This document shows positions 8,029 through 16,915 of a stretch of DNA of 64,000 nucleotides, one piece after another; position 1 is the stretch's first letter, and each line of letters begins with the position of its first letter. The translations under genes and the position numbers were made by a program. Below the pieces are notes generated by a model. It saw only the letters and a program-made list of their open reading frames with translations. It had not been told where the DNA came from and did no database searches. This DNA comes from Dehalococcoidia bacterium. Lineage in GTDB: Bacteria > Chloroflexota > Dehalococcoidia > SpSt-223. The DNA lies in NCBI GenBank assembly GCA_026003895.1, contig BPIC01000001.1, positions 434,001-498,000 on the forward strand, given 5' to 3'.

Positions 8029-10350
8029 TTATTCTCGCACCGCCCGGAACTCCCAGCGATAGGTGGCGCGACCGAGCACCCACATTTGACCTGGCTGAAA
8101 GGTGGTCGAGAATGCACCGACAATCGTTGCGCCATCGGGCTGGACGGTTAGCACCCGGTTCCCAAACCATTCGCTGATGAGCCAGTAATTGAAGCCTTTG
8201 CCGTCGTCGACGATTTGCTCACGTAGGGTGCCGTCCGGTTGCGGAACGAGGCACTTGTCCTTCCAGCCGAGGCTTTGACCATGGGCGCCTTCCGCCTCGT
8301 ATTCGCGTGGCCGCGCGCCGCGTTTGGCCTCGGTGGCGAAATTCCAGATGGCGAGATAGGCCCAGTCGCGGGGCTGCGTCCGTTCGCTATCGAGCGGGAC
8401 GACCGCGCTCGTCCCCTGAATCTCGCAATTGGTGGCGCTGAGTTCGGGAACGTCAATCGAGCCGCCGAGGATCTGCCAACTGACGAAGCTTGGCTGCCCG
8501 TCTTTCCCACTATTCGTGGGGATCACGCGAAAGACCGTGCCGCCGTTCGTCCACCACCCTGGCACGTCTTGAGTGCGTTCGAAGGTCACCTGAGTGCTGA
8601 GCGTCTCGGTATCGCGCCGATTGCGAGAGCTTGGATCGTTGGCGTCGAACGTGGCGGAGACCGTTCCGGTCCAGCGCCAACAGCCAATATTCGTGACGTG
8701 GAGCGCTGGCTCCTCGGGCGGCGCGAGATCGCGTTTCCCTCCGTAACCGACGTCGCTCCAGGAGCGATTGCCAACGACGACGACGAGTTCTTCGAGCCGC
8801 TCATCCCGCGTGTCGCGACAGAACCGCTTTTCCCGCTCGGCGGTCCAATCCTCGACGACCCATGGCCTGCCTTCTATCTTGATCAGAGCATGGACGGTCG
8901 CGGCGATCTCCGTCTGTTCGACGAAGGGATTGGTCACGCGGATGGATCGGCTTGTTTCCTCGCGGAAGGTGAAGTGGAAGTAGCGGACCGAGAGATAGGG
9001 GAGCCCCGTCACAGGAAGACGGATGATCCCTTGGGAGGCGCCGGCGAGGTCGGCGCTCTGCGACGTCCGTTGTCCGGAGCCAGTGGCGGTCTTTGGTTGG
9101 AGGGTCATGCCTTGCCAAGCGCGGAAGGGATCAACCGGCGGCGCGTTCCAGAGATCGAGGACGACGCGCGGCCAATATTGCAGCAGCCCGCCGGGCGCAA
9201 CCGAATCAAGAGCGCCCAGACTGTCAAGTCGGGTAGTCGCCTCGAACAGGGCGCGGATCGCGCCGGGACCAGCAGACTTGCTCAGATGCAGCGGTATCAG
9301 CCAGACACCGTAGCCTTTGCCGGACGGCGTAGCGCCGTTGAGCGGGCTGTCGACATACGGAAGGAAGTTGGCCGAGCGCCAGTTCCACTTCGGTGAGCCG
9401 ATTTTCGGGTAGACATAACTCTCTGCCCAAACCGCCGTCGCCTCGCGCAGCCAGTGATATTCCAGCGACCGGCAGACATGCATGCCGTAGCTGTATTGCA
9501 GAACGTGAAAGAACTCATGGGCGAGCACGTCGAACAGATCGGCGCCATCCGGCAAGGCGAAGCCGGGATCGAGGGTGATGAACGCCGGACCTGCTGGGCA
9601 AGGATCGCGGCCGAGCTCGCGCGCAGGATCGAAATAGCGCGATGCCCGGCCCGGCGTGTAGCCTGCGAAGTCGGCGACGAGGTAGATGTCGACCTTCCCA
9701 TCGCCGCCATCGTTCGGTGCGAAGGCCGTATCGCCAACTGGCTCGCGGCCCATCAGGCCGGTCAGCGCTGGCCAAATCGTCGCTTCGAACTCGGCGAGCA
9801 CGCGGGCCGCGTCGGCTGCATGGCCCGGAGCGCGGTCGTCCCAAAACACTTTGGTCTGCTGACCGACGACGCAGCTCCACCCCGGATAGGGGGACGGACA
9901 CGGGATCGCTTGACGGCGAGATCCGTCCGTCGTGGCGCGGGGACGCCGCTGATGGTAGTAACTTCCCGGCGCTGCCGGCGGCAGGAAGAACGGTGTGAGG
10001 ATCGCCTGCGTCGCGATGGGGAGCGTCAACCACCCCTCGATGACTTCCAGATAGATCGCCTCGTCCTCGGCAGGCCAGCCTCGAAAACGGGTCGGCAGGC
10101 GTTCATCCCCAGAGGCGGCGTACATGCGGTAGAGCAAGGCGTCCGCGGCGCTAATCGTGCCGGCTTGGCGAGCGGCCTCGATCAACTCTTGGCTCGACGG
10201 GGGTGGCGGCGTCTCGATGTCGGCCGGGGCGCGCTGGGCGACCGCGGGAACGAGCGTGCGGCTGACGCCTTGCGCCCCCACCTTCTGGGAACCCTCGTTC
10301 CAGGAGATGAGCAGCAGGCAGAGAATCACGAGTCCAGTGCCCCGGCTCAT
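8029..10350 (-). CDS. Secreted zincin-like protein with HEXXH motif
   Basis: A large exported protein of about 773 residues. The start at 10350 (MSRGTGLVILCLLLISW) has a GGAAG ribosome site and gives a clean signal peptide; the longer frame upstream does not. A central segment carries GDGKVDIYLVADF, then LFDVLAHEFFHVLQYSYG (about residue 276) with the zinc-binding HEFFH. About 25 residues later comes WLREATAVWAE, whose Glu would be the third ligand, a gluzincin arrangement. The remaining 400 residues are beta-rich and match nothing I recognise, perhaps Ig-like or lectin-like. It is probably an extracellular metallopeptidase or a catalytically altered relative; the substrate is unknown. It stands alone, divergent from the ligase gene at 10.5 kb. 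Confidence 0.65.
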   Translation of the reverse strand: MSRGTGLVILCLLLISWNEGSQKVGAQGVSRTLVPAVAQRAPADIETPPPPSSQELIEAARQAGTISAADALLYRMYAASGDERLPTRFRGWPAEDEAIYLEVIEGWLTLPIATQAILTPFFLPPAAPGSYYHQRRPRATTDGSRRQAIPCPSPYPGWSCVVGQQTKVFWDDRAPGHAADAARVLAEFEATIWPALTGLMGREPVGDTAFAPNDGGDGKVDIYLVADFAGYTPGRASRYFDPARELGRDPCPAGPAFITLDPGFALPDGADLFDVLAHEFFHVLQYSYGMHVCRSLEYHWLREATAVWAESYVYPKIGSPKWNWRSANFLPYVDSPLNGATPSGKGYGVWLIPLHLSKSAGPGAIRALFEATTRLDSLGALDSVAPGGLLQYWPRVVLDLWNAPPVDPFRAWQGMTLQPKTATGSGQRTSQSADLAGASQGIIRLPVTGLPYLSVRYFHFTFREETSRSIRVTNPFVEQTEIAATVHALIKIEGRPWVVEDWTAEREKRFCRDTRDERLEELVVVVGNRSWSDVGYGGKRDLAPPEEPALHVTNIGCWRWTGTVSATFDANDPSSRNRRDTETLSTQVTFERTQDVPGWWTNGGTVFRVIPTNSGKDGQPSFVSWQILGGSIDVPELSATNCEIQGTSAVVPLDSERTQPRDWAYLAIWNFATEAKRGARPREYEAEGAHGQSLGWKDKCLVPQPDGTLREQIVDDGKGFNYWLISEWFGNRVLTVQPDGATIVGAFSTTFQPGQMWVLGRATYRWEFRAVRE

Positions 10351-10479
10351 CGCTTCCTTCCAGTTGGCGGGGCAGGCAGCCAACAGGGATCATTGTACTG
10401 AGCCTCGTCGTTCATGCAGTGCGAGCGATCACATCCAGACCAAACCCCGATTGGATCTTTCGCTGGCGGCTCCTGAAGG

Positions 10480-10485
10480 TATCCT
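10480..10485 (+). promoter_or_regulatory. -10 element TATCCT upstream of ligase gene
   Basis: TATCCT ends 7 nt before an in-frame ATG at 10493, the same geometry as at 1273 and 12097. No good -35 was found. Confidence 0.35.
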
Positions 10486-10516
10486 TTCCGGCATGGCTGG
10501 CCGGGAGGAGGAGGCA

Positions 10517-11935
10517 ATGGTCGAGACGCCGGTGACGATTCCCGAGGTGAGCATTCCGTATGCCTATCGCTCGCTCGACTGGGACGCCCTCGTACGCGAA
10601 TATCCCCCTGCCCCCACCTTCTTCACCACGACCTATCTGAAGTCGCCCGAGGAGATCCGCGCCCTCCAAGAGTCGCGCTTGGCCCGTGCCGTGGCGCATG
10701 CCTATTCCACGCCGTTCTATCGCAAGCGCTGGGATGCCGCTGGCATTGACCCACGGGCGATCCGCACGCTGGACGACCTGCGCACGATCCCGACCTATGT
10801 GGTGGACGACATTCGCCAGAGCATCGAAGCGCACCCGCCGTTTGGGGACTATCAGGCGCTTACCTTTGCTGACGCCGCGCGCGGGCCGCTGCGCATCTTC
10901 ACCAGCGGTGGCACCACCGGTCGACCGCGCCCGACGATCTACAGTCAGTGGGACCGCAACGTTGGGGCGATCTTGCGGGCGCGCGCGTTCTACCTTGCTG
11001 GCTTCCGTCCCGGCGATGCGGTCCAAAACACCATGCTCTACTCGACGCACAACGGCGCGTTCATCGTCGACGAGGCGCTCTACAACTGGTGTGGGTGCAT
11101 CCCGGTCACCACCAGCGCGGGCATCGTCACTCGCTCGCGCCGCCAGATCGAACTCATGCGCGACTGGGGCGTGCGCGGACTGGTTGGTTTCCACGACTTT
11201 TTGATGCACCTCGCCGAGACAGCGAAGGAGATGGGCATCGATCCGGTGCGCGACCTTCAACTTCGCAATATCAGCACGATGGGCGGCAAGCCGCGCGAGT
11301 TGGAAAAGGCCTGGGGCTGCAACGCCTCTGAGAACTACGGGATGCACGAGGTCCAAGTCGTCGCCTCGGAATGCCCGGCGAAAGAGGGAATGCATCTCTG
11401 GCTCGATGCCTTCGTCGTTGACATCGTCGATCTCGACACCGGCGCTCCCGTGCCGGATGGCGAAGTTGGCTCGATCGTCATCACGGCGCTCTACAAGACC
11501 GGGGTGCCGGTTGTGCGCTACGACACCAAGGACACTGCTCGGCTCCTCTCGCGTGACCGCTGCGCCTGCGGCTCCAGCCTGCCGCGCATCTCGAGCATCC
11601 TCGGGCGTGCCGACACGATGGTGAAGCTGCGCGGTATCAACATCTGGCCGGAAGCATGCGGCGAAATCGCGCGACGCGATCCGCGGGTTGCCGGCGAGTT
11701 CTTCTGCTACGCCGAACGCCGCGACGGCCGCGACGAGATGGTGCTGCTTGTCGAACGCAAAGCGGACGTCGACGACGACGCTGCCCTTCAGCGCGACCTC
11801 GCCGAGATGCTGCGCACGGAGCTGGGGGTCTCCATCGTCGTCGAGGTTCGTCCACCCGGCGGGACCCAGGAATTGACGCGCTTCGGCATCGAAGCGAAAC
11901 CACGCCGCTTCGAGGACCGCCGCCCGAAGGGTTAG
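10517..11935 (+). CDS. PaaK-like acyl/aryl-CoA ligase (AMP-binding)
   Basis: An adenylate-forming enzyme of the phenylacetate-CoA ligase (PaaK/CapK) group. The N-terminal helix block ends in PFYRKRWDAAGIDPRAIRTL, a PaaK hallmark, followed by the AMP-binding loop FTSGGTTGRPRPTIYS. Later motifs are NYGMHEVQV, RYDTKDTARLL, and a Cys-containing loop CACGSSLPRISSILGRADTM leading to the C-terminal PaaK domain with KLRGINIWP. The length of about 472 residues is normal. ATG 10517 follows the strong site GGAGGAGGAGG; an alternative ATG at 10493 would be leaderless. It would activate an aromatic or other carboxylic acid to its CoA thioester in the cytoplasm. No catabolic partner genes adjoin, so the substrate is open. 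Confidence 0.85.
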   Translation: MVETPVTIPEVSIPYAYRSLDWDALVREYPPAPTFFTTTYLKSPEEIRALQESRLARAVAHAYSTPFYRKRWDAAGIDPRAIRTLDDLRTIPTYVVDDIRQSIEAHPPFGDYQALTFADAARGPLRIFTSGGTTGRPRPTIYSQWDRNVGAILRARAFYLAGFRPGDAVQNTMLYSTHNGAFIVDEALYNWCGCIPVTTSAGIVTRSRRQIELMRDWGVRGLVGFHDFLMHLAETAKEMGIDPVRDLQLRNISTMGGKPRELEKAWGCNASENYGMHEVQVVASECPAKEGMHLWLDAFVVDIVDLDTGAPVPDGEVGSIVITALYKTGVPVVRYDTKDTARLLSRDRCACGSSLPRISSILGRADTMVKLRGINIWPEACGEIARRDPRVAGEFFCYAERRDGRDEMVLLVERKADVDDDAALQRDLAEMLRTELGVSIVVEVRPPGGTQELTRFGIEAKPRRFEDRRPKG

Positions 11936-12096
11936 CGGGCGCACGCCGCTCGGGCGGCGGCAGCCCACTGAGACGGAATCGCGCCGAGGAGGGCGCTGCC
12001 CAGTGGGCCGAGGGGCGGTCGCAGCAATGCGGCTCAGCTCGAGCGGGCCCGGTTACTCGTCTGGCACCACGCCCCTTCGCTGATGGTGGCAGGCCG

Positions 12097-12102
12097 TAGA
12101 CT
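12097..12102 (+). promoter_or_regulatory. -10 element TAGACT, leaderless geometry
   Basis: TAGACT ends 6 nt before the GTG at 12109; no ribosome site is visible before that start. Confidence 0.35.
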
Positions 12103-12108
12103 CGTCCT

Positions 12109-12678
12109 GTGGGGCACGTCGTGCGCGAGGCGCTCGGGTTCGTCGGCGCGGCCGTGGTGGTGTTCGCCGGGGTGACGCTGCTCGTCTTCGTGCCAACGCC
12201 GCTCGTGTGGCTGCTGGTGGGGGCAGCGCTCGCGACGCTGGGCGCGGGACTGGCGATCGTCGGCCGGCCGTTCGGGCGGGGCGCGGCGCTGGCGACCGGC
12301 GCCGTTGGGAGCTGGCTGGCCGGGATTTCCGTCGGCTGGGCGCTGGGCAGGTATGACCTGCTGGACCTGCTCGGCGATGGGGTTGGGGCGCCGCAAGCCA
12401 TCGTGCTGACCGCGCTGATCGCCGCGGGCCTGCTGGTCGTAGCGAGTTCGATGGCGCTCGGCGGCGGTCGCCGCCGCATTCTGGCGGTTGTGGCGCTCGT
12501 TTTCGTCGCCGTCGCCGTCGTAGCCATCATTGTCGGGCAAGTGCAGGGCACCCCCAGCGGGAGGTACGCCCCGCTCGCGACAGTCGGCGAAGTGCTCCTG
12601 TTGCTCGCGGCGTGGACGGTGTTGCGTATCCGCGAGTGGCGGACGCGCCGGCCAGCCTCGCGGCGTCGCCGGCAGTAG
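12109..12678 (+). CDS. Multi-helix membrane protein, paralogue of the next gene's N-terminus
   Basis: An about 189-residue protein with about six hydrophobic segments and a basic tail (RIREWRTRRPASRRRRQ). No catalytic residues stand out. Its middle, LAGISVGWALGRYDLLDLLG, matches IAGLAAGWLLGLYDLRTWLD in the following leucine-rich-repeat protein. The helix order and spacing are the same, so the two adjacent genes appear to have arisen by duplication, with the second gaining a repeat domain. The start is the GTG at 12109, with a TAGACT box 6 nt upstream suggesting a leaderless message. The function is unknown; shared topology suggests a membrane partner or scaffold. Confidence 0.6.
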   Translation: MGHVVREALGFVGAAVVVFAGVTLLVFVPTPLVWLLVGAALATLGAGLAIVGRPFGRGAALATGAVGSWLAGISVGWALGRYDLLDLLGDGVGAPQAIVLTALIAAGLLVVASSMALGGGRRRILAVVALVFVAVAVVAIIVGQVQGTPSGRYAPLATVGEVLLLLAAWTVLRIREWRTRRPASRRRRQ

Positions 12679-12711
12679 CGCAGCGGCGGCTGGAACCGTC
12701 ACAATTCCGTC

Positions 12712-14334
12712 ATGGCGCCTCGATTGAGCAGCACCGGCGCTGCTCTGGCTCTCGGTTTGCTCCTCGCGGCAAGCAGTGTCTTCGCCCTCCTCGTTGCACC
12801 GGGCGCCAGCCTCTGGCTGCTCCTCGGTGTCGCGCTCGTCCTCTCTGGTCTCGTCATCGCCCGCCAAGCGGAATCGCGTGCGGCGCGCCTCGCTGGGTTT
12901 GTGATGCCGATTGCTGGCCTCGGGATCGCGGGGCTCGCGGCCGGCTGGCTTCTCGGGCTGTATGACTTGCGAACCTGGCTGGATCTCATCGTTGTCAACC
13001 CGGTTGGTTTCGCACTTGCGGCGCTCGGCGTGTTGGGAGCGGCTGCCTTCATCCGCGAGGGAGCACAGCTTGTTGTCGATCGCGAGTGGCGCGCCGGACT
13101 GATCTCGCTCGGCATCGGCGTGCTTGGTTTGTTCCTCCTCGGCGGCGCGGTGCTCGGCATCTTGCTTCGCAGTGCTGCCGCCATCACCCTGCTCATCGTG
13201 GCGGTTGCGATCGTCGCCATTGTCATCACGAGCGCCGTCTCAATCTTTGTCCAACCGAGCAGTGTAGCGACGGCTGGCGGGCCGAAACTGCCGGGTGAGA
13301 CACCGGCGCTTCCTGCTGGACGAAGAGTGGGGCGCCGGCCCGAGGCGTTGCTCCCGGCTGATGCCGCATCGCCAACGCTCGGCACGCGAACGGACCCGCT
13401 GCGCGAAGCGCTGCGCCGGCCCGAGCAGACGACCGCGCTCGATCTCGCTGGCCGAGGGTTAGCCAGTTTGCCGCCGGAGATCGGCAGGCTGCGGAACCTG
13501 CGCTCACTCGACCTTGGAGAAGCGATCGGCGCGAACGATGTTGTGCTGAGCAACCGTCTCCGGACGCTTCCCCCCGCGATCGGCGGGCTGCGCCGGCTTG
13601 AATCGCTCAACCTCGCTGCAAACGAGATCGAGTCGTTGCCGGACGAGCTGGGCTGGCTCGATCGACTGAAGAGCCTCAACGTGAGCTTCAACCGGTTGCG
13701 CAACCTTCCGCCGGCGCTGCGGTCGCTCCGCGCCCTCGAGACGCTCCGGCTTGAGCGCAATGGACTTGAGGCACTGCCAGTCTGGACCGGGGAACTGCGC
13801 GCCCTGCGGGTGCTCGACCTTGCCGACAACCGCCTCGCCGATCTTCCCCCCTCTCTCGGGGCACTTTCCGAGCTGCGTGCGCTCGATCTTTCCCACAATC
13901 GGATTGCCACGCTGCCGGACACGTTCGGCGGTCTGGTCCGGCTGGAGAGTCTTGCGCTCCACGCGAACCGGCTGCGTGTCCTCCCGGAGTCGTTCAGCCA
14001 GTTGCGCCGATTGCGGACGCTCTCGCTTGGCGGAAACCCGCTCGACCTCGACGGCGTGGTCGAGCTCCTCGCGCAGCTCCCGGCGCTCGAGATGCTCGAG
14101 TTGGGCGGTATCGGCGCGACGTCACTCCCCGAGTCGATCGGCCGTCTTGCTACGCTGCGCACACTCATCCTGCGCGGCAATGCGCTCGAAACGCTGCCGG
14201 CGTCGCTTGGCGATCTGCAGCGGCTCGAATGCCTCGATCTCGCCAACAACCGGCTCCACGCCATCCCCGAATCGGTGCGCCGTCTGCCGCTGCGCCGGCT
14301 CGATCTCGACGGGAATCCCCTCGTCGCTCACTAA
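12712..14334 (+). CDS. Membrane-anchored leucine-rich-repeat protein
   Basis: A 540-residue protein. Residues 1-180 form about six membrane helices similar to the preceding gene. A Pro/Ala-rich linker follows (about 185-225), then about twelve leucine-rich repeats of roughly 23 residues with the plant/bacterial consensus LP-x-x-IG-x-L-x-x-L-x-x-LDL-x-x-NxL. Examples are LASLPPEIGRLRNLRSLDLG and IATLPDTFGGLVRLESLALH. No kinase, Roc-COR or enzymatic domain is attached. The LRR arc presumably binds a protein or glycan ligand; whether it faces the cytoplasm or the outside is not clear. A CACAAT box ends 6 nt before the ATG, the same leaderless geometry as its neighbour. An LRR domain on a polytopic membrane base is unusual in bacteria. 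Confidence 0.75.
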   Translation: MAPRLSSTGAALALGLLLAASSVFALLVAPGASLWLLLGVALVLSGLVIARQAESRAARLAGFVMPIAGLGIAGLAAGWLLGLYDLRTWLDLIVVNPVGFALAALGVLGAAAFIREGAQLVVDREWRAGLISLGIGVLGLFLLGGAVLGILLRSAAAITLLIVAVAIVAIVITSAVSIFVQPSSVATAGGPKLPGETPALPAGRRVGRRPEALLPADAASPTLGTRTDPLREALRRPEQTTALDLAGRGLASLPPEIGRLRNLRSLDLGEAIGANDVVLSNRLRTLPPAIGGLRRLESLNLAANEIESLPDELGWLDRLKSLNVSFNRLRNLPPALRSLRALETLRLERNGLEALPVWTGELRALRVLDLADNRLADLPPSLGALSELRALDLSHNRIATLPDTFGGLVRLESLALHANRLRVLPESFSQLRRLRTLSLGGNPLDLDGVVELLAQLPALEMLELGGIGATSLPESIGRLATLRTLILRGNALETLPASLGDLQRLECLDLANNRLHAIPESVRRLPLRRLDLDGNPLVAH

Positions 14335-14432
14335 TGCCTCACCGTTCCTTTACCTGCCGTTAACCGAGGCTGACGAAGCGTTAATCCCGGACATCGATAC
14401 TCCCGCGGGGCGACCCGTCTAGGAGGATTGCG

Positions 14433-15998
14433 ATGTCCAGAACCCTGACCCGACGGCGCTTGCTGGCGCTGAGCGGCGGCGCGGCGGCAGCCGCCGCGTT
14501 TTCCGCCTGCACGCCAACGGCTCCGTCGGCTGCCCCCGCCGTGGGGGGGCAGCAGCCGGCGCGCCAGCCAACAGAACTGGTGATCGCCAATGAGGCCGAG
14601 CCGACCGACCTGATGCCGTACGTCAGCGGCTTCGCTGGCTGGCTCATCGATCGCGGGATCTACGAGACACTGGCCGAGAACCGAACGAGCATCTCGGCAA
14701 ATGGCGTTGTGGACGTGCGTTGGGTTCCTCGCCTCGCGCTACGCTGGGAGCGGCCAGATCCGACGCGCTGGCGCTTCTTCCTGCGACCGGGCGTCACCTT
14801 TCACAATGGCGAGGTCTGGAACGCCCAGGCTGCCAAGGCATCGTTCGACGTGCTCGCGAACCGGGAACTGGCGGCGCAACTGAAGAAGACGGCCATTCTC
14901 GCGCGCTACGCGGGCTGCGAAATTGTCGACGACATGACGATCGACATCACGACCCGGGCGCCCGATGCCGAAGCGCTCAGCTTCCTCCGGATCGGCTTTG
15001 TGGCGTTGCCTCCGAAGTTGCTCGCCGAAAAAGGTGTCCAAGCCTTCGCGGAAAACCCGGTTGGCACTGGCCCCTTCCGGTTCGTCCGTTGGACGCGCGG
15101 CCAAGAGATTCGGCTGGAGCGCTCGCCGTCGTACTGGAACCCGACTGTGACGAACGTCCCGGCGATTCGGCACATCTTTCGGACGGAGGCGGCGATTCGG
15201 GCCCAGACGATCCGCGCGGGCGAGGCGGGCTTTGCGTACAACATCGGAGGTGAGCAAGCGGCAGGGTTGCGCAATTCGGTGATTGGCGGCGGTTTTCAGT
15301 CGAGCGGTATCCGGCTGAACAACCAGATCGCGCCGACCAATGACGTGCGCGTGCGGCGGGCGCTCAACCTTGCGATCGACCGGAACGCCATCGTCCAAAG
15401 TATTTTCCGCGGCGCCGCCGTCCCGATCGCGTTCTTCGGCTTCCAGCCGGTGAAGCTCGACCCGTTCCCCTACCGCCCTGATGAGGCACGGCGGCTGATC
15501 GAGGAGGCGGGCGTTCGGGGCCAAACGCTCGAGTTCGTCTACGGTGAGACTCGCATCCCCGAGGAAGACCAGCTCGCGGAGGTCTACAAGAACGCGTTCG
15601 AGGCGATCGGCCTGCGCATCACGCTCCGGAAGCTGGAGCCGCGTCAGTACAATGAACTTGGCTCCCGGCCCTTCCCCGAGCAGCCGCCGCTCTATATGGA
15701 GACGACGAGCAGCGGGAACTATGGCGAGATCGCCAGTGGCTTGATGGACAAGTATGGCTCGCAAGGGACTGGTACCTTCGCCAAGCCGGAGTACGATGCC
15801 GAGTTTGCTCGCTTGGCGAACCTCGAAGGTCCGGAGCGGCTGGCGCTGCTCCAGAGCATCGCGGAACGGCTGCACACCATCGAGACGCCGCGCGTTTGGG
15901 TAGTCGCGGTGCGGCAGGCGCATGGGCTGGCGGAAAACGTCCGGGCAGATCTCCCCGCCAATGCGTATGTCCTCGTCGAAGACGTGAAGTTCGCGTGA
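14433..15998 (+). CDS. Oligopeptide/nickel-type ABC substrate-binding lipoprotein
   Basis: A family 5 extracellular solute-binding protein. The N-terminus has a twin-Arg pattern (TRRRLLALSGG) followed by a lipobox-like FSAC, so it is probably Tat-exported and lipidated. Typical SBP_bac_5 segments are WRFFLRPGVTFHNGEVWNAQ, NPVGTGPFRFVRW, RLERSPSYW and RVRRALNLAIDRNAIVQSIF. The length of 521 residues is normal. The ATG follows AGGAGG at good spacing. Two permease genes follow with stop-start overlaps, giving an SBP-permease-permease unit; ATPase genes are missing from the window and may be shared from elsewhere. Ligand unknown. Confidence 0.9.
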   Translation: MSRTLTRRRLLALSGGAAAAAAFSACTPTAPSAAPAVGGQQPARQPTELVIANEAEPTDLMPYVSGFAGWLIDRGIYETLAENRTSISANGVVDVRWVPRLALRWERPDPTRWRFFLRPGVTFHNGEVWNAQAAKASFDVLANRELAAQLKKTAILARYAGCEIVDDMTIDITTRAPDAEALSFLRIGFVALPPKLLAEKGVQAFAENPVGTGPFRFVRWTRGQEIRLERSPSYWNPTVTNVPAIRHIFRTEAAIRAQTIRAGEAGFAYNIGGEQAAGLRNSVIGGGFQSSGIRLNNQIAPTNDVRVRRALNLAIDRNAIVQSIFRGAAVPIAFFGFQPVKLDPFPYRPDEARRLIEEAGVRGQTLEFVYGETRIPEEDQLAEVYKNAFEAIGLRITLRKLEPRQYNELGSRPFPEQPPLYMETTSSGNYGEIASGLMDKYGSQGTGTFAKPEYDAEFARLANLEGPERLALLQSIAERLHTIETPRVWVVAVRQAHGLAENVRADLPANAYVLVEDVKFA

Positions 15999-16915
15999 CG
16001 CGCTATCTCATCCGGCGAGCGGTGAGCGGCGTGCTGGTCATCGCAGCGCTGCTGACCCTCGCCTTCTTCGCCACTCACTACATCGGCGACCCGGTGTTTC
16101 TCTTGGTCAACCGCGAGATCACCGATCCCGCCGATCGCGAAGCGGTGATCGCGGCAGGCGGCTTTGACCGGCCGGTCTGGGAGCAATACGCGCGCTTTGC
16201 CGGGGCGGCGATCCGTGGCGACTTCGGGCAGTCGATCTGGCAGAACCGACCGGCGACCATCGTGGTGCTGGAGCGCTTGCCGGCGACCTTTCTGCTTGCT
16301 GGGGTGGTGCTGCTCTTTACCGTTGTAGTCTCGGTCACGCTGGCGCTCGTGGCGGCGCGGACAGCCGGGCGGTGGCCAGCGGCAGTCATCACGACGGGGT
16401 CGACCGCGCTCGGCTCAATCGCGTCGTTCTGGCTGGCGCTGGTTCTGATCCTGATCGTTGCTGTCCAACTTGGCTTGCTGCCGAGTTCCGGCTTTGGGTC
16501 GTGGCAGCATCTGATCTTGCCCGTGCTGGCCTTGTCTGCTGCGCCGATCGGGCGGGTGACCCAAGTGCTCCAGACGGAGTTGAACGCGCAACTGCGCCAG
16601 CCCTACGTGACCGTGGCGATCGCGAAAGGGCTGACGCGTTCCCAAGTGATGTTGCGCCATGTGTTGCGCAACAGTGCGATTGCGGCGCTCACCGTCTTGG
16701 GTGGCGAGCTGGTGGTGATGTTGTCGGTGGCGGTGCTGGTCGAATCGATTTTTGCTTGGCCCGGCGTCGGCCAAGTGGCCCTGCAAGCGATCCAAAAGCG
16801 CGACCTGCCGGTCGTGATGGCGGCGGTGGTCTATACCGGAGTGGCGGTGACACTCGTCAATCTCTTCGTCGATCTTGGCTACGCTGCGCTCGACCCGCGG
16901 ATTCGATTGGCATGA
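15995..16915 (+). CDS. ABC transporter permease (DppB/OppB-like)
   Basis: An integral membrane permease with six helices: MTRYLIRRAVSGVLVIAALL at the start, a periplasmic loop with DRPVWEQYARFAGAAIRGDF, then the BPD_transp_1 core. The ATPase-contacting EAA loop region reads PYVTVAIAKGLTRSQVMLRH. The C-terminal part VESIFAWPGVGQVALQAIQK is typical of DppB-type subunits. The length of 306 residues is normal. The GTG start overlaps the stop of the binding-protein gene (GTGA) and its stop overlaps the next ATG, so the three are translationally coupled. Confidence 0.9.
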   Translation: MTRYLIRRAVSGVLVIAALLTLAFFATHYIGDPVFLLVNREITDPADREAVIAAGGFDRPVWEQYARFAGAAIRGDFGQSIWQNRPATIVVLERLPATFLLAGVVLLFTVVVSVTLALVAARTAGRWPAAVITTGSTALGSIASFWLALVLILIVAVQLGLLPSSGFGSWQHLILPVLALSAAPIGRVTQVLQTELNAQLRQPYVTVAIAKGLTRSQVMLRHVLRNSAIAALTVLGGELVVMLSVAVLVESIFAWPGVGQVALQAIQKRDLPVVMAAVVYTGVAVTLVNLFVDLGYAALDPRIRLA

